Shown: positions 25,065-35,380 of the stretch, in pieces
Numbering within the stretch: position 1 is the stretch's first letter
Layout: every line of letters begins with the position of its first letter
NCBI RefSeq assembly: GCF_007655135.1
Contig: NC_045132.1
Coordinates: forward strand, 12,648,001 to 12,712,000
DNA length: 64,000 bases
Source of the DNA: Punica granatum
Taxonomy: Eukaryota > Streptophyta > Magnoliopsida > Myrtales > Lythraceae
Direction of reading: 5' to 3'
Program-made: the position numbers and the translations under genes
The notes under the pieces: model-generated
Databases searched by the model: none
Told to the model about the DNA's origin: nothing
What the model saw: only the letters and a program-made list of their open reading frames with translations

Positions 25065-25279
25065 GTTCCCGCAGCCCCCAATCCTCAGAGGCCTTGTCTG
25101 ACCATCTGTCCGTGTCCAACTCATCTCCCCCATCTCTCACATATAACTAAGCGGCCCGTCTCGTTTCGTCAAAACTTCTCGTTGCCATCAGAATGACTTC
25201 TTCTCCTGGCTTTCCGTTTCCCTTGATCATAAATCCACTGAGTATTTGCTTCCTCTTAACTCATGTGCCTACGAAAGAA

Positions 25280-25682
25280 ATGGCTATTATCATGGTCAAG
25301 CTAGTTCTTTTCACCATCCTCCTAGCACTACCAAGCACCAAGTCCGCAGTCGGGGCAAGAACCCCGATCATCTTGAAGTCAAATCTAATACTTCGTTTGA
25401 GGCTTGATGAGGAGTCTTTGAACTGTTGGGAATTGATTTTCTCTCTGCAGTCATGCATCGGAGAAGTCATAATGTTCTCAGGGGAGACTTATCTGGGCCT
25501 GAAACGCTGCCAGACCATCAAGGTGATCGAGCACGACAGTGGCCCAATCTGCTTGGCACTCAGGACTCCATGGAAGAGGCCGATGTCCGAAGGGCTACTG
25601 TGATGAGGTTACAGATGACTTGCCACCGTTGTCCCCAATGGCCAAGAGCAAGAATACGACAGGAGGGTCAAGCCCTAAGTAA
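25280..25682 (+). pseudogene. EC1 / prolamin-like egg-cell-secreted protein pseudogene
   Basis: The ATG at 25280 opens a signal-peptide-like N-terminus (MAIIMVKLVLFTILLALPST). Next come LRLDEESLNCWE, LQSCIGEVIMF and GETYLG, the hallmark blocks of the intronless EC1 family of small secreted Cys-rich proteins. EC1 proteins are released by the egg cell and activate sperm for gamete fusion in Arabidopsis. Here the frame breaks. The family's conserved Cys-Trp-Pro region, a LLG block and the C-terminal GYCDEVTDDLPPLSP are spread over three reading frames, with the stop at 25680. One or two family Cys codons and a few residues before GETYLG are missing. At least two frameshifts make this a recent-looking pseudogene rather than a working gene. 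Confidence 0.8.
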
Positions 25683-25836
25683 AGCAATCGAATTTGTGCT
25701 ACTAACAATGCCAATATGAATAAGACAAACGAAGTAATAGACGAATAACCATCGCTTTACATTGAAGGATATGGTAATTTTCATTTTGGTCTTGGTCTTG
25801 GTCATTGGTAGGTTAAGAGATATTCAACGTACTTTT

Positions 25837-27017
25837 TGTTAGTTATATGCCTTAAAGCTGCAGCCGATATATGTAATTAGATAATTTTTATTTATGGTAA
25901 TAATAATTATTCTATGATTCATGAATTGTTTATATTTATTAGAATAAGTCATTAAGATGCTTGGCAGATACTTCATTCTTAAGGAGTTTCGGAGTAATCT
26001 GATACAGGCTTCTTAGAGCTGTTCGTATTCATGGGAATCTTAATTGGGTATTATCATTCCGAAAAGACCGTTACCTATGTCTATATCCATGATTAGTATG
26101 AGAAACTAATAAAGATGGAGTAGTGAATCTTATGCTACTCAATAGTAGATATCAAAATAGACATGTGGACACTTATAGAGATAAGTGAGTCGAACATGAC
26201 ACATAGATAATATTCACGTGGTACTTTACTATTGTCATATCTAGACCTTATTAGTGCATGTAGTCTTACGACTTGAGATGACAATGTGATCTCATACATA
26301 GGTAATTAGGATTTGCTACTGCTTATATACTCGTGTTAAGCATGAATATCCAACAAATAGTGGCTCTAGTGAGTTGTGTATGGAGGCAGGTGATTAGTTG
26401 AAATGGGATTCATTGACCTAAGTAAATGGGGAAAGATCCTACGGATATGAGTTCTATTCTCAATCAAGAAATCCTTGGCCAAGGTACTTGGACTTAAATA
26501 GAAAGAAGTTTTTAGTTTAAATTTTGATAATCTATGAATGGCAGTTCAGAGATACACTGAATAAATCGGGATTTGTAATGAAGGGACTCGAGTGCATGGC
26601 ATATATGGTCATTAGTTTATCAGAATGTCTTAATCGCACATTCTTCACTAATTGGGTGATCATGACATGCTGTGGTAGACGTTAGCCACTATCTATGAGA
26701 GCCAAGGGTATTTTGGAAATTGTAGTCTCAGGCGCGAAAATAAATTTCCTGTAATGTCAAGGAACTTAACATTATATCTCATTGCCACTTAGTGATGAAC
26801 CTAGTAATCACATACAATAGAACATGTTTGACCAAAGAGCGAATTAGAGGTAAAAAGAAACGAGCACTCCGTTATAGTAATAGGGCTACGTTGTTTAAAT
26901 AACCACGAGGTGATACCGTGCCGGAATTAGATTCCAATTATGATCCTGCGATTGAATGAAACTTTCATTTATTCGCTATTTTAATTTCCACTATGTTTTT
27001 AGTATTTTTTTCTAATA
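25837..27017 (+). mobile_element. Ty1/copia 5' LTR (about 1.18 kb)
   Basis: The left end starts TGTTAG and the right end reads CTAATA, one change from the expected inverted CTAACA. It is followed after one base by a primer-binding site. Only one copy of this LTR is in the window, so the element has lost its 3' end or it was replaced. The LTR is AT-rich with no coding capacity. Confidence 0.6.
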
Positions 27018-27018
27018 G

Positions 27019-27031
27019 TGGTGTCAGAGCC
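27019..27031 (+). promoter_or_regulatory. Copia primer-binding site (initiator tRNA-Met type)
   Basis: TGGTGTCAGAGCC differs at one base from the usual plant TGGTATCAGAGCC and sits directly after the LTR end, where minus-strand synthesis would begin. Confidence 0.65.
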
Positions 27032-29600
27032 ACCCTCGTGCTTATTTAGATGCGCAGATGTGCCTAGGGTTTTTGTAGGGAATTAGGGTTTTATTGAATA
27101 GTTCGTAAAATCAGTGTTGAAATGAACACAAGAATTGTTCTCGTGGCCGAACCTTCACGCACGGAGGATGGTGCACGCATCTATGGGTGGTGATCTGCAG
27201 CCACGGGCGGTTGTTCATGGGTGGAGCCAGCTCATGTTTGCACTTTGGAGCTTGCGGCTATGCATTTCCCTTCGTGGACGCGCTTGGCTGGTAGCACAAG
27301 GCTATTTGTGGCTGCTTGTCGCCTTCGGGGGCTGTGGGTATTGCCACTCTAGGTTATGTGACGGCTGCCAATCAAGCTAAGCAATGGAGGAGCTATGGCC
27401 ATCGATTTTTTTGGCAGTTGGTAACGGCAGCAGTTCGCGGCTATTCTCGGATGGCTGATATGTTTCTCGGCTGCCCTTTGGTCGAGAGCATGGTTGCTAA
27501 CCTAGGGTGGCGGCAATCATGCAAAGGGCAATTTCGACATTTTCGGTAAAATTGTTTTTCCGAAATAATTTCTTACCAAAACGGATTCTATAAAATTAGA
27601 TTTTATTGAAGATAGGATATTTGATATTCTATTGGATATGGAAAGATATCAATATGTGATATCACTAGAGAATTTTGAAAGATTTGCAGAGCTTTGTTTG
27701 TTTATGGAGTCAGACTCTACTCTATTTAACTTCATTTTACTTTTCCCTTAATTCAACAACATAACATCACTTTTGTTCGTATTTTTCTTCAATTTAATAA
27801 TAAATTATCTCACGTACTTTTTTTTAACAATTATTATAATTAATTTTTTAATACTAAATTCTCCGAATTTATTATTATTTTTTCTTCTATTCAACAATAC
27901 AATCATTACCTTTTTATTTTCATCTTTAATTTAAAAATAACTTTTCTCACATACTTTTTCTTAACCATTATTACAACTAATTTTTTAATAATAAAATTTT
28001 CAACTACTTTTATCTTAGTCCCGTAGAGTTCATTAGAATTATAGTCAACTCTGTTATCAAACAACACCGAGATATTTGGTATATTTCAAAATTTGAAAAT
28101 TTCCAAATATGTGATATTCGAAGGATCTTGTAATTGTTACAAAAGTGACACGAATTTATATTTCCCTTTTGCTATTGTTGCCTTATATAAATTTCGTGGC
28201 ATGCGATTGGTCATGAGCTTTACTAAACTAATGGTTGGCTATAATATTTATGGGATGTAATTTATTTGACAATGGGTTATAATTATTGAGGGATTTTTAT
28301 ATCATATAGCCCATGATTTAACCTTTTTTCCAAATATATCTTATACTTTTAAAATTATCAAATATATCTCATGGTTTATATTTTTCTCCAAATCTATATC
28401 GGCGTTATATGTTTCGTTAATGAAACGTTAGTAGGCTCCAAATCTATCTCATGATTTTAATATTTTTTCTCAAATATATCATATAGTTTTAATTTTTTTC
28501 TCAAATCTATCCCATGGTTTGAATTTTTTTCTCAAATCTATTACGGATAAAAAGGGTCATAGTGGCAAGACCGTTAAACTTTGACGTAGATATAATGGCG
28601 GGATAGATTTGGAGAAAAATATAAACTATGTGATATATTTGACACTTTTTAAAGTATATGATAAATTTGAAAAAACAGTTAAACAACGAAATATATGAGG
28701 TAAAAACCTCATTTATTTAAATTTTCAATTTTGGGCCTTAAAGAGCCCATTAGCTCTAGGTCTTGCCTTGGTATGCCAATGATATATTTTGTAATGTAAG
28801 GAGGCCCAAAAGAGGACTTGGACGCAGTGGGGGTCCATAAGTCCACGAAAGAAGCCTATGGAGATGGAGTCCAACGAGAGCTTGAAGAGTTCTTATTTTT
28901 AAATTACATGAAGCCCATATCCAATCCTTGTGGCTAGGATTGGATCCATAGATAAGCCCATGATCATGCCTTTTATTTTTCAATGTTAAATGCATGTGAT
29001 GTATTATATATCGAATATGGATAATGTGCAAAGTAAAATTTAATAGTGATTAGGTTGCCTCGCAAAAATCTTTCAATTTAAAATATTAAGTCTAAAAATG
29101 ACATAGGTTAGGAAATCCTATCATGGCTCTCCATTAAAGCATTTCCTAGAGAGTTTTAATCTTATTCGTTGTCATCTATGGAACATGGGGCACAAGTTAG
29201 ATTAAGAGATCTCTCTACGTGAGTGTCAAAACATGTGATATTTTAGATTGTTAATTACAAAAATGGCATGAATTTGAGGTAGTTGACACCCAAGGTATAA
29301 TGGGCCAAGAATGGCATGAACATGAAGTCCAGAGTACTAGGAGCCGAATATGATTGAATCGCACATGAGGTGTATTGAGTAAGGAGCTATTCACTTGTAG
29401 GCCATTAATTCTCCAAGAATGGCATGAACTAGAGGAGGGTTAATGTCTCATAAGAATCCAATCATCTACTAGGAATCTATCCCTGACTATGATTTTTGTT
29501 TCCTATTTTGGGAGTATATGATTCAAAAATTTAGTTGAAGATCATTTTGATTAGAAGTCCAGAAGCATTGTGATTGAGACATATATCACTTAACTAATTT
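27032..29600 (+). mobile_element. Copia leader with nested AT-rich insertions
   Basis: A GC-rich leader runs to about 27545 with a non-conserved open frame. An AT-rich stretch with repeated TTATTACAATTAATTTTTTAATA-like phrases follows (27720-28070), then MITE A copy 2. The segment between LTR and gag is much longer than expected for copia, which points to later insertions. No gene was found here. Confidence 0.45.
28288..28710 (-). mobile_element. MITE family A, copy 2 (423 bp)
   Basis: The left end GAGGGATTTTTATATCATAT pairs with the right end, which reads GAGGTTTTTACCTCATATAT on the opposite strand. The interior is homologous to 3087-3509 in inverse orientation, including GTGGCAAGACCGTTAA and TTTCGTTAATGAAACG. 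Both copies are 423 bp by this delimitation. Confidence 0.75.
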
Positions 29601-29639
29601 AATCTTGTTATTTTATGTAGTACTTATGTGTATGAAATC

Positions 29640-30420
29640 GATGAACCTTCTCACTTGCATACTTGATGCGAATAGGCTCACTACGCCTAATTATGTGGAT
29701 TGGCTCTACAACTTGAGGATTGTCCTTAGGGTTTTGGAACCTTATCGGCTGATGGGGCCACAGATGAGCGTACTACTACATATGAGTTGTGGCAAGCCGA
29801 TGACCTCAAGGCGCGTTGCTACATGTTAGCAATGACTTGCTGAGGCAGTATGAGAACATGAAAACTTTTAGGGAAATTATGCAACTCCTCAAAGAGTTAC
29901 ATAGTGAGAATAGGAAAATTGCTCGATATAAGATATTGAAAGAATTGTTCCGTGCTAGGATGCTAGAAAAGGGCTGATGTGGGAGCTCATGTGCTGAGGA
30001 TGATCAAGCTGATTGAACAATTTGAGAAACTCGAGTTCCTAATGGATAATGCACTCCATATTGATTTGGTTTTACAGCCTCTTTTGGACTTCTACTCCCC
30101 ATTCATTGTGAACTTTCACATGAACAAGATTTCATGTACGCCTGAGTTGCTCAACTTGTTAGCCACTACTCAGAACACTATGACCAACAAGAGGAATGAT
30201 AAGGAAGTTGTTCTTGTTGCTACTGCTTTTTCTAGTAAGTCTAAGAAGAACAAGAGGGTTATATCCCTCCATTATCAGCTACAGTTCCACTAAAAAGGAC
30301 GAAAAAGGGTGCTGCGGAGAAGGGTACTCGTTACCACTGTGGCAAGATTGGACATTGGAAGAGGATCTGTCATCAGTACCTTCCATCACTGAAGGCAAAC
30401 AAGGGACATAAACTTTCGGA
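29640..30420 (+). pseudogene. Decayed Ty1/copia gag
   Basis: ILDANRLTTPNYVDWLYNLR (about 29655) is the N-terminal signature of plant copia gag (UBN2 family). A frameshift near 29755 moves the match to YELWQADDLKARCYML. A later frame carries MIKLIEQFEKLEFLMDNALH and FHMNKISCTPELLNLL from about 30000. A zinc knuckle follows near 30333-30372 (YHCGKIGHWKRIC) whose first Cys codon is CGT (Arg). Protease, integrase and reverse transcriptase are absent downstream. The piece lies 3' of the copia LTR at 25837 in the same orientation and probably belongs to it. Confidence 0.75.
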
Positions 30421-30430
30421 AGGTACGTCT

Positions 30431-31316
30431 ATCCCTTGTTATGTCAAATTCACTATGGCAATATTCTTTCCCTCCCCTCTCTCTCTCTCTCTCAATCATG
30501 AGACTTGTCTCCTTCCTCTCATCTAGGAATGTTCATGATTTTTTATAAGTGGATTTTGACTCGTCTCAAATCCTAAAAAGCGCTATAGGGGTTTATGACC
30601 TACGGGTCTTAAAAAAAAAGGAGTATTTTACCAAAATCTTGTAATATTTGGGAATGGTATGGTATTTTGCCTTAAAATCCGTTCCATATCCATTAAGGTA
30701 TAAAATTATTGAATTATCCCTAGTCATTTATTATATTATAAAGTACCTTATTCTAATTCAATCAGGGTTTAGGCTTCTTTTTTTTCCCCTCATTCTTTAG
30801 TTTATTTCTTTTGTTTTAGTAGATTGTTCTAATTTATTAATTTCAGAGTTGGATTGAAGATCATTTTTTGGTTTTTATTTTGCTATACTAAGGAGCATTG
30901 GCTTAACTTTTATATTATTTGGTGAAACTTGATATGATGAAACTCTTTCAAAAGTGTGTTAATTTAGCCGGTGTCTTTATTTCCAAGACTCGTTTAATTA
31001 AATACTCATTTTGTTGTCATTGTTATTTCAAGTTTTTTCATAATGACCAAGAATCCATTAACAAGTAAATGACGGGTTCTCCGTAGAAAGCCATTAACCA
31101 AGGGAGAAGGGTCTGTGAACTTTTCACTGAATTCTTAATAAATTTAGGAAGGATTGAGAGACCTATTTTTTGTAAAGGACTTGAGTGTGGGAAGTACCTA
31201 AACCACGCCAAATCCTATTCCTCAACATCTTACACTCACCCTCACCCTCACCCTCTCTCCCCCTTTGCTGTCCGATTAATTAATATCTCTTAATTAATTA
31301 ATAAATAATTGATACA
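30431..31316. other. AT-rich intergenic DNA
   Basis: It contains a short (CT)n run near 30475-30493 and a CACCCT triplet array near 31225-31255. No gene or paired repeat was recognised. Confidence 0.5.
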
Positions 31317-31321
31317 TCTTT

Positions 31322-32029
31322 TGATATGATCCAGCTAGAGGACTCTTCGCACGGGCATGATGAAGAATTCCAGGATGACAGGGTCGGGCATGAAGGTGAG
31401 CTTTAGGATAAACATGTGCCAGCTAGAGCAAGTACAAGAGCACGAGCCAAGCAAATCCAATAAGCCATGCGAAGGCTGTTGTTGCGTGTTCATGGAGGAG
31501 TAGTTGAGCTATTGGGCGGACTGCATGTGGAACAAGAAGCCACGACCGTTCATATCCTAGAAATCTATTTAGAAGATGATCCCAGTTCAAATGGCTGAAT
31601 TCAGTTGCTTTTCAATAACTTGAGCCTATTTCATTTTGGGCTCATTACACTTAGGATTTATTTTAGCCAAGTCCATTAATCCATTTAGGTTATCAGCTAG
31701 TATCTCTCTATAAATAGACATGCGGCCTCCATAGAAAAGAGAAATCAGTTTTCATTGAACTTTGTGAAAGAGATTTTCTCTGAGTTGTTCTTTAGCAACT
31801 TCGCCGATATTACAAGTGTCATGACTTGTGATTCCCGACATTTATAATATTGGTTTCTAGCTCCTTATAGCTAGCGGGTCAATATTCCATATTATAATAT
31901 TGGTTTATGGTCTCTTTATAGTCAGCAGGTCAATATTCTCTATCCTTGAAACTTTCATTGGACGATCCCGGGTTTGATCTCATTTTATTATTGTTGGGTC
32001 TCGCAGCAGGTTCGTCAAGGTTCGCATCA
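31322..32029 (+). repeat. 5' LTR of the non-autonomous Ty3 element
   Basis: 708 bp with inverted tips TGAT/ATCA. A TATA-like CTATAAATAGACATG (near 31710) precedes a leader-like stretch. The first 120 bases can be read as TRARAKQIQ, the tail of a Ty3 polyprotein. Confidence 0.9.
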
Positions 32030-32032
32030 TTT

Positions 32033-32044
32033 TGGTATCAGAGC
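32033..32044 (+). promoter_or_regulatory. Primer-binding site (initiator tRNA-Met)
   Basis: TGGTATCAGAGC is the canonical plant retrotransposon primer site, three bases after the LTR end. Confidence 0.9.
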
Positions 32045-32953
32045 ATTGGCTCCAATCCAGGTTTCACCTATCTTATTTCATTTTTTGTTATCCATTGTTC
32101 TTAGGGTTCGTAAATCATTAATAAAAATTGTGATTTCTGTTGGCCGATTTCAACTGTCCTGAAAAACCCCAAAGTTTCAGCTTATCTTATTGGAGATCAA
32201 AAAAAAATCGTCCAAAAAAAATACAGAGAAAAAAAGGAAAAAAAAAGAAAAAAAAAGAAAAAAGAAAGAAAGAAAGGAAAGAGCAATTGTTTGAGAAATC
32301 TTTACTTTTGTGGTGGAAGAAGCTTCCTTAGATATCACTGCTAATCAAGTTAAGTAGGGAATTCCAAAAGTTTCTGATTATTTTCTTCCATATCTACCGT
32401 TATCCCTGAATTACCTTCATTTATATATTCTTGTTTACTTTGATTGACCACTGGCATATTAAATGCAGTTAGGAAATCTAATATTGTTTCCTTTCAATTG
32501 AATATTTTCCTATCATATTCCTTTCTTGTCTCTTAGAATAATTTATTCCTTCCATTTCGATACTTTCCATAAATCTCTTGTTTCCTTATTCCCACAAATC
32601 TTCCTTGTACATCTCAGTTGTTTCATTAACTTTATCTACCACATTATTTCCTTTCTCATTTAGGTTTAGATCCTAAACTTGATTCAATTTCTGAAATCAA
32701 TGATTATTAGTGTTTTTTGGCTAATCAACTGATTTTACTCTTGTGATTGAATTGCTTAGTTTCTTAGGAACTTTGAGGAGAAAATCTAAAGAGAGAAAAA
32801 AAAAAAGGCAAGAGTGGTGAGTATATAAGAGGGTAAAAGCCTAAAATTGAGTGAAATACAAGTGTTGAGTGACATTAATCTGAGTGCAAACATGTGAGCG
32901 AGTGGTTGTGAGGTCCATTTCTATTTTCTAAAGTTTCACTTGCATATTTCATC

Positions 32954-33139
32954 ATGCCACAAGAAAGTAGTGGAAATAATCATAATAATGGAGGAACTGT
33001 TTACAACGTGATGATCCGAGATATGCAGCAACAATTTGAGCGCATGAATGTGATGGTTGATTTGATTTACGATCAGTTGGAAAGGCGAGACAAGCGGATT
33101 GAACAGTTGCTAGATGGCTATGACGAAACTTCTGGTTAA
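32954..33139 (+). CDS. Truncated gag N-terminal coiled coil in the Ty3 element
   Basis: The 61-residue frame from the ATG at 32954 has a Gly/Asn-rich start and then a charged helix (FERMNVMVDLIYDQLERRDK). Short coiled-coil starts of this kind precede the capsid domain in plant Ty3 gag. The frame stops before any capsid or zinc knuckle. It could encode a short oligomerising peptide, but more likely it is a relic of a large internal deletion. Confidence 0.45.
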   Translation: MPQESSGNNHNNGGTVYNVMIRDMQQQFERMNVMVDLIYDQLERRDKRIEQLLDGYDETSG

Positions 33140-33151
33140 TTCTCTTGTAAA

Positions 33152-33474
33152 TTGAAGTGGGGTTCTTCGACGAAGAAAGAAGAGAAAATAGCCTTGAAGC
33201 CAATAAAAGAGAAACCCACAACTAAGTTTCAACCCAACGGCAAAGAGAAGGGTCATATTGCTTCTCAATTCCTTGACAGCGATGGTCGAAACGCAACGCT
33301 ATTGCCACTTCCGCCTAACCAAATGGATGAAGAGCAACTTCAAATCAAGCATTCCATTGGCGAGAAAAGTGATGAATTCAAGAATGTCTTTCTCGAGTAA
33401 ATGTCCCCAGAACAATCACCAATCAAGTCGGTTGTCATAGATTCGAGGACGAATCCTTTTGAAGAGATGGGGAA
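33152..33474 (+). pseudogene. 3' remnant of the Ty3 pol frame
   Basis: A frame from 33152 to 33400 is followed, after a stop at the CGAGTAA near 33395, by an overlapping frame with VIDSRTNPFEE (about 33430-33468). That SRTNPF-type phrase commonly precedes the polypurine tract at the end of plant Ty3 pol. All catalytic domains are missing. The frame appears to run on into the 3' LTR, where TRARAK can be read. Confidence 0.55.
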
Positions 33475-34180
33475 TGATATGATCCAACTAGAGGACCCTT
33501 AGCACGGGCATGAGAAAGAATCCCATGATGACAGGTCGGGCATGAAGGCGAGCTTTAGGATAAGCATGTGCCAGCTAGAGCAAGTACAAGAGCACGAGCC
33601 AAGCGAATCCAACAACCCATACAAAGGCCGTTATTGCATGTCCATGGAGGAGTAGTCTAGCTCTTAGGCGGGCTGCATGTGGAACAAGAAGCCACGACCG
33701 TTCATATCCTAGAAATCTATTCAAAAGATGATCCCAGTTCAAAGGGCTGAATTCGGTTGCCTTTCAATAACTTGGGCCTATTTCATTTTAAGCTCATTAC
33801 ACTTAGGATTTATTTTTGCCAAGCCCATTAGTCCATTTATGTTATCAGCTAGTATCTCTCTATAAATAGACATGTGGCCTCCATAGAAAAGATAAATAAG
33901 TTTTCATTGAACTTTGTGAGAGAGGTTTTCTCTGAGTTGTTCTTTAGTAACTTCGTTGATATTATAAGTGTGATGACTTGTGATTCCTGACATTTATAAC
34001 ATTGGTTTCTAGCTCCTTATAGCTAGCGGGTCAATATTCCATATTATAATATTGGTTTATGGCTCTTTATAGTCAACAGGTCAATATTCTCTATCTTTGA
34101 AACCTTCATTGGACGATCCCGGGTTTGATCTTATTCTATTGTTGTTGGGTCTCACGGCATGTTCATCGAGGTTCGCATCA
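33475..34180 (+). repeat. 3' LTR of the non-autonomous Ty3 element
   Basis: 706 bp, homologous to 31322-32029 throughout and followed by the TCTTT target duplication. It again encodes TRARAKRIQ near its start. Confidence 0.9.
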
Positions 34181-34233
34181 TCTTTTACATGTGAAATTAT
34201 TACAATTCTATGAATTTTTTTCTTAATATTAAA

Positions 34234-34258
34234 CTAGTTGATCCCAGGACAATGCGCG
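34234..34258 (-). mobile_element. Helitron-like 3' terminus (minus orientation)
   Basis: On the minus strand the sequence reads ATCGCGCATTGTCCTGGGAT followed by CAACTAG and T. This is a decayed hairpin about ten bases before CTAG with a T flank, as at Helitron 3' ends. The matching 5' TC end was not located. Confidence 0.45.
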
Positions 34259-34720
34259 ATATTTTTTTCATCTTTTTTAACAAAATAGAAAATCAACATA
34301 TGTGACTTATAAATGAATATAGATTAAAAAATATATAAAAATGACAATCACATGGTAAAACCATGATCACAATAAATAAACACATTTCCTAGACATATAA
34401 ACTAGACAATATGCTTCTAAAGAGACTGCAATCTTGTCATATATATAAGTGCTTAGGAAAAAAGTAATACGAATAAAAAGATGATAAATAAAATGAATTT
34501 TGTCGAGTATTTATAGAAAATTTAGCACATTGAACTTGAAGCATATGGTACAAATAAAATATAATATAAGTTCATCAATTATAATATATAAAAGTCAAGG
34601 TGCGTAGATGAGAAAGTCTTACATAAGCAAAATTATAAACCCTCAGCTCCACGTTGCATTAACCTTTTGATTCAAGTTCAATGAAATTACATTATATTTT
34701 ATTTGTACCTTATTTGATGC
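34259..34720. other. AT-rich DNA, probably Helitron interior
   Basis: It has no open frame and no repeat partner in the window. It may belong to the minus-strand Helitron ending at 34234. Confidence 0.35.
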
Positions 34721-34730
34721 ATTTTATTTA

Positions 34731-35334
34731 GGGTCAATTTCACCATATAATGCTATATTTTGAAAATTTTCACCACATGCATATATCGTATTAATTTCAC
34801 CAAATTGCACAATATTTTTAAACTTTTTCATGGCATAGCATGACGTCAGTTTTTCGTCCATTCCCTTACGAACAGCCAACATGGCCGACGTTTTTGGCTT
34901 ACCTTGTATAATTGGACGTTTTGTGCGCCTTGAAATTTTTCATAGTATAGCATGAAACTTTTCAAAAATTTTCATAATCTAACACATATAGTATTAATTT
35001 CACCAAATTGCATATTTTATTTCATGGGAAGAAGCCAATGGGGCCAACAAAATGTCCAGCAGTGCAAGGGTGGGCCCACAACGTTGACCACGTCAGCTTT
35101 TCGTTAGTAAATTGATTGAAAATTGACGACGTGCCATGCCATAAAAAAATTTCAAAATATCATGTAATTTGGTGAAATTAATACAATATGTGTTATGTAG
35201 TGAAAAATTTTAAAATATCGTGCTGTATGAGCCATAAAAAAAGTTCAAAATATCATGCAATTTGGTGAAATTAATATAATATGTGCTGTGTGGTGAAAAT
35301 TTTCAAAATATCATGTTGTACGATGAAATTTACT
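34731..35334 (+). mobile_element. Mutator-type MITE (604 bp) with 10-bp target duplication
   Basis: The left arm GGGTCAATTTCACCATATAA and the right arm (AGTAAATTTCATCGTACAAC on the opposite strand) form inverted repeats of about 80 bp. The flanks ATTTTATTTA (34721-34730 and 35335-35344) are identical. A 9-10-bp duplication is the Mutator hallmark, though the flank is low-complexity. Within it, GGTGAAATTAAT[A/T]CAATATGTG repeats several times. It has no coding capacity. Confidence 0.7.
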
Positions 35335-35380
35335 ATTTTATTTATTTATGTGTCCACATCATCTGAATGTAATAATATAT

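Larger units (their letters stand above)
31322..34180 (+). mobile_element. Non-autonomous Ty3/gypsy retrotransposon (2859 bp), structurally complete
   Basis: The 5' LTR (31322-32029) and 3' LTR (33475-34180) both run from TGATATGATCCA to GGTTCGCATCA. A 5-bp target duplication TCTTT flanks the element exactly (31317-31321 and 34181-34185). A primer site TGGTATCAGAGC (32033-32044) follows the 5' LTR, and a purine-rich tract (GAAGAGATGGGGA) precedes the 3' LTR. The 1.4-kb interior keeps only a gag N-terminal stub and the extreme 3' end of pol; protease, RT, RNase H and integrase are missing. The LTRs have diverged by scattered substitutions, so the insertion is not recent. Any movement would have needed proteins in trans. 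Confidence 0.9.

Noticed and set aside
31225..31255. CACCCT repeats as a CRISPR or telomere array
   Set aside because: Only three or so short units in a eukaryotic intergenic region, not the plant telomere repeat.
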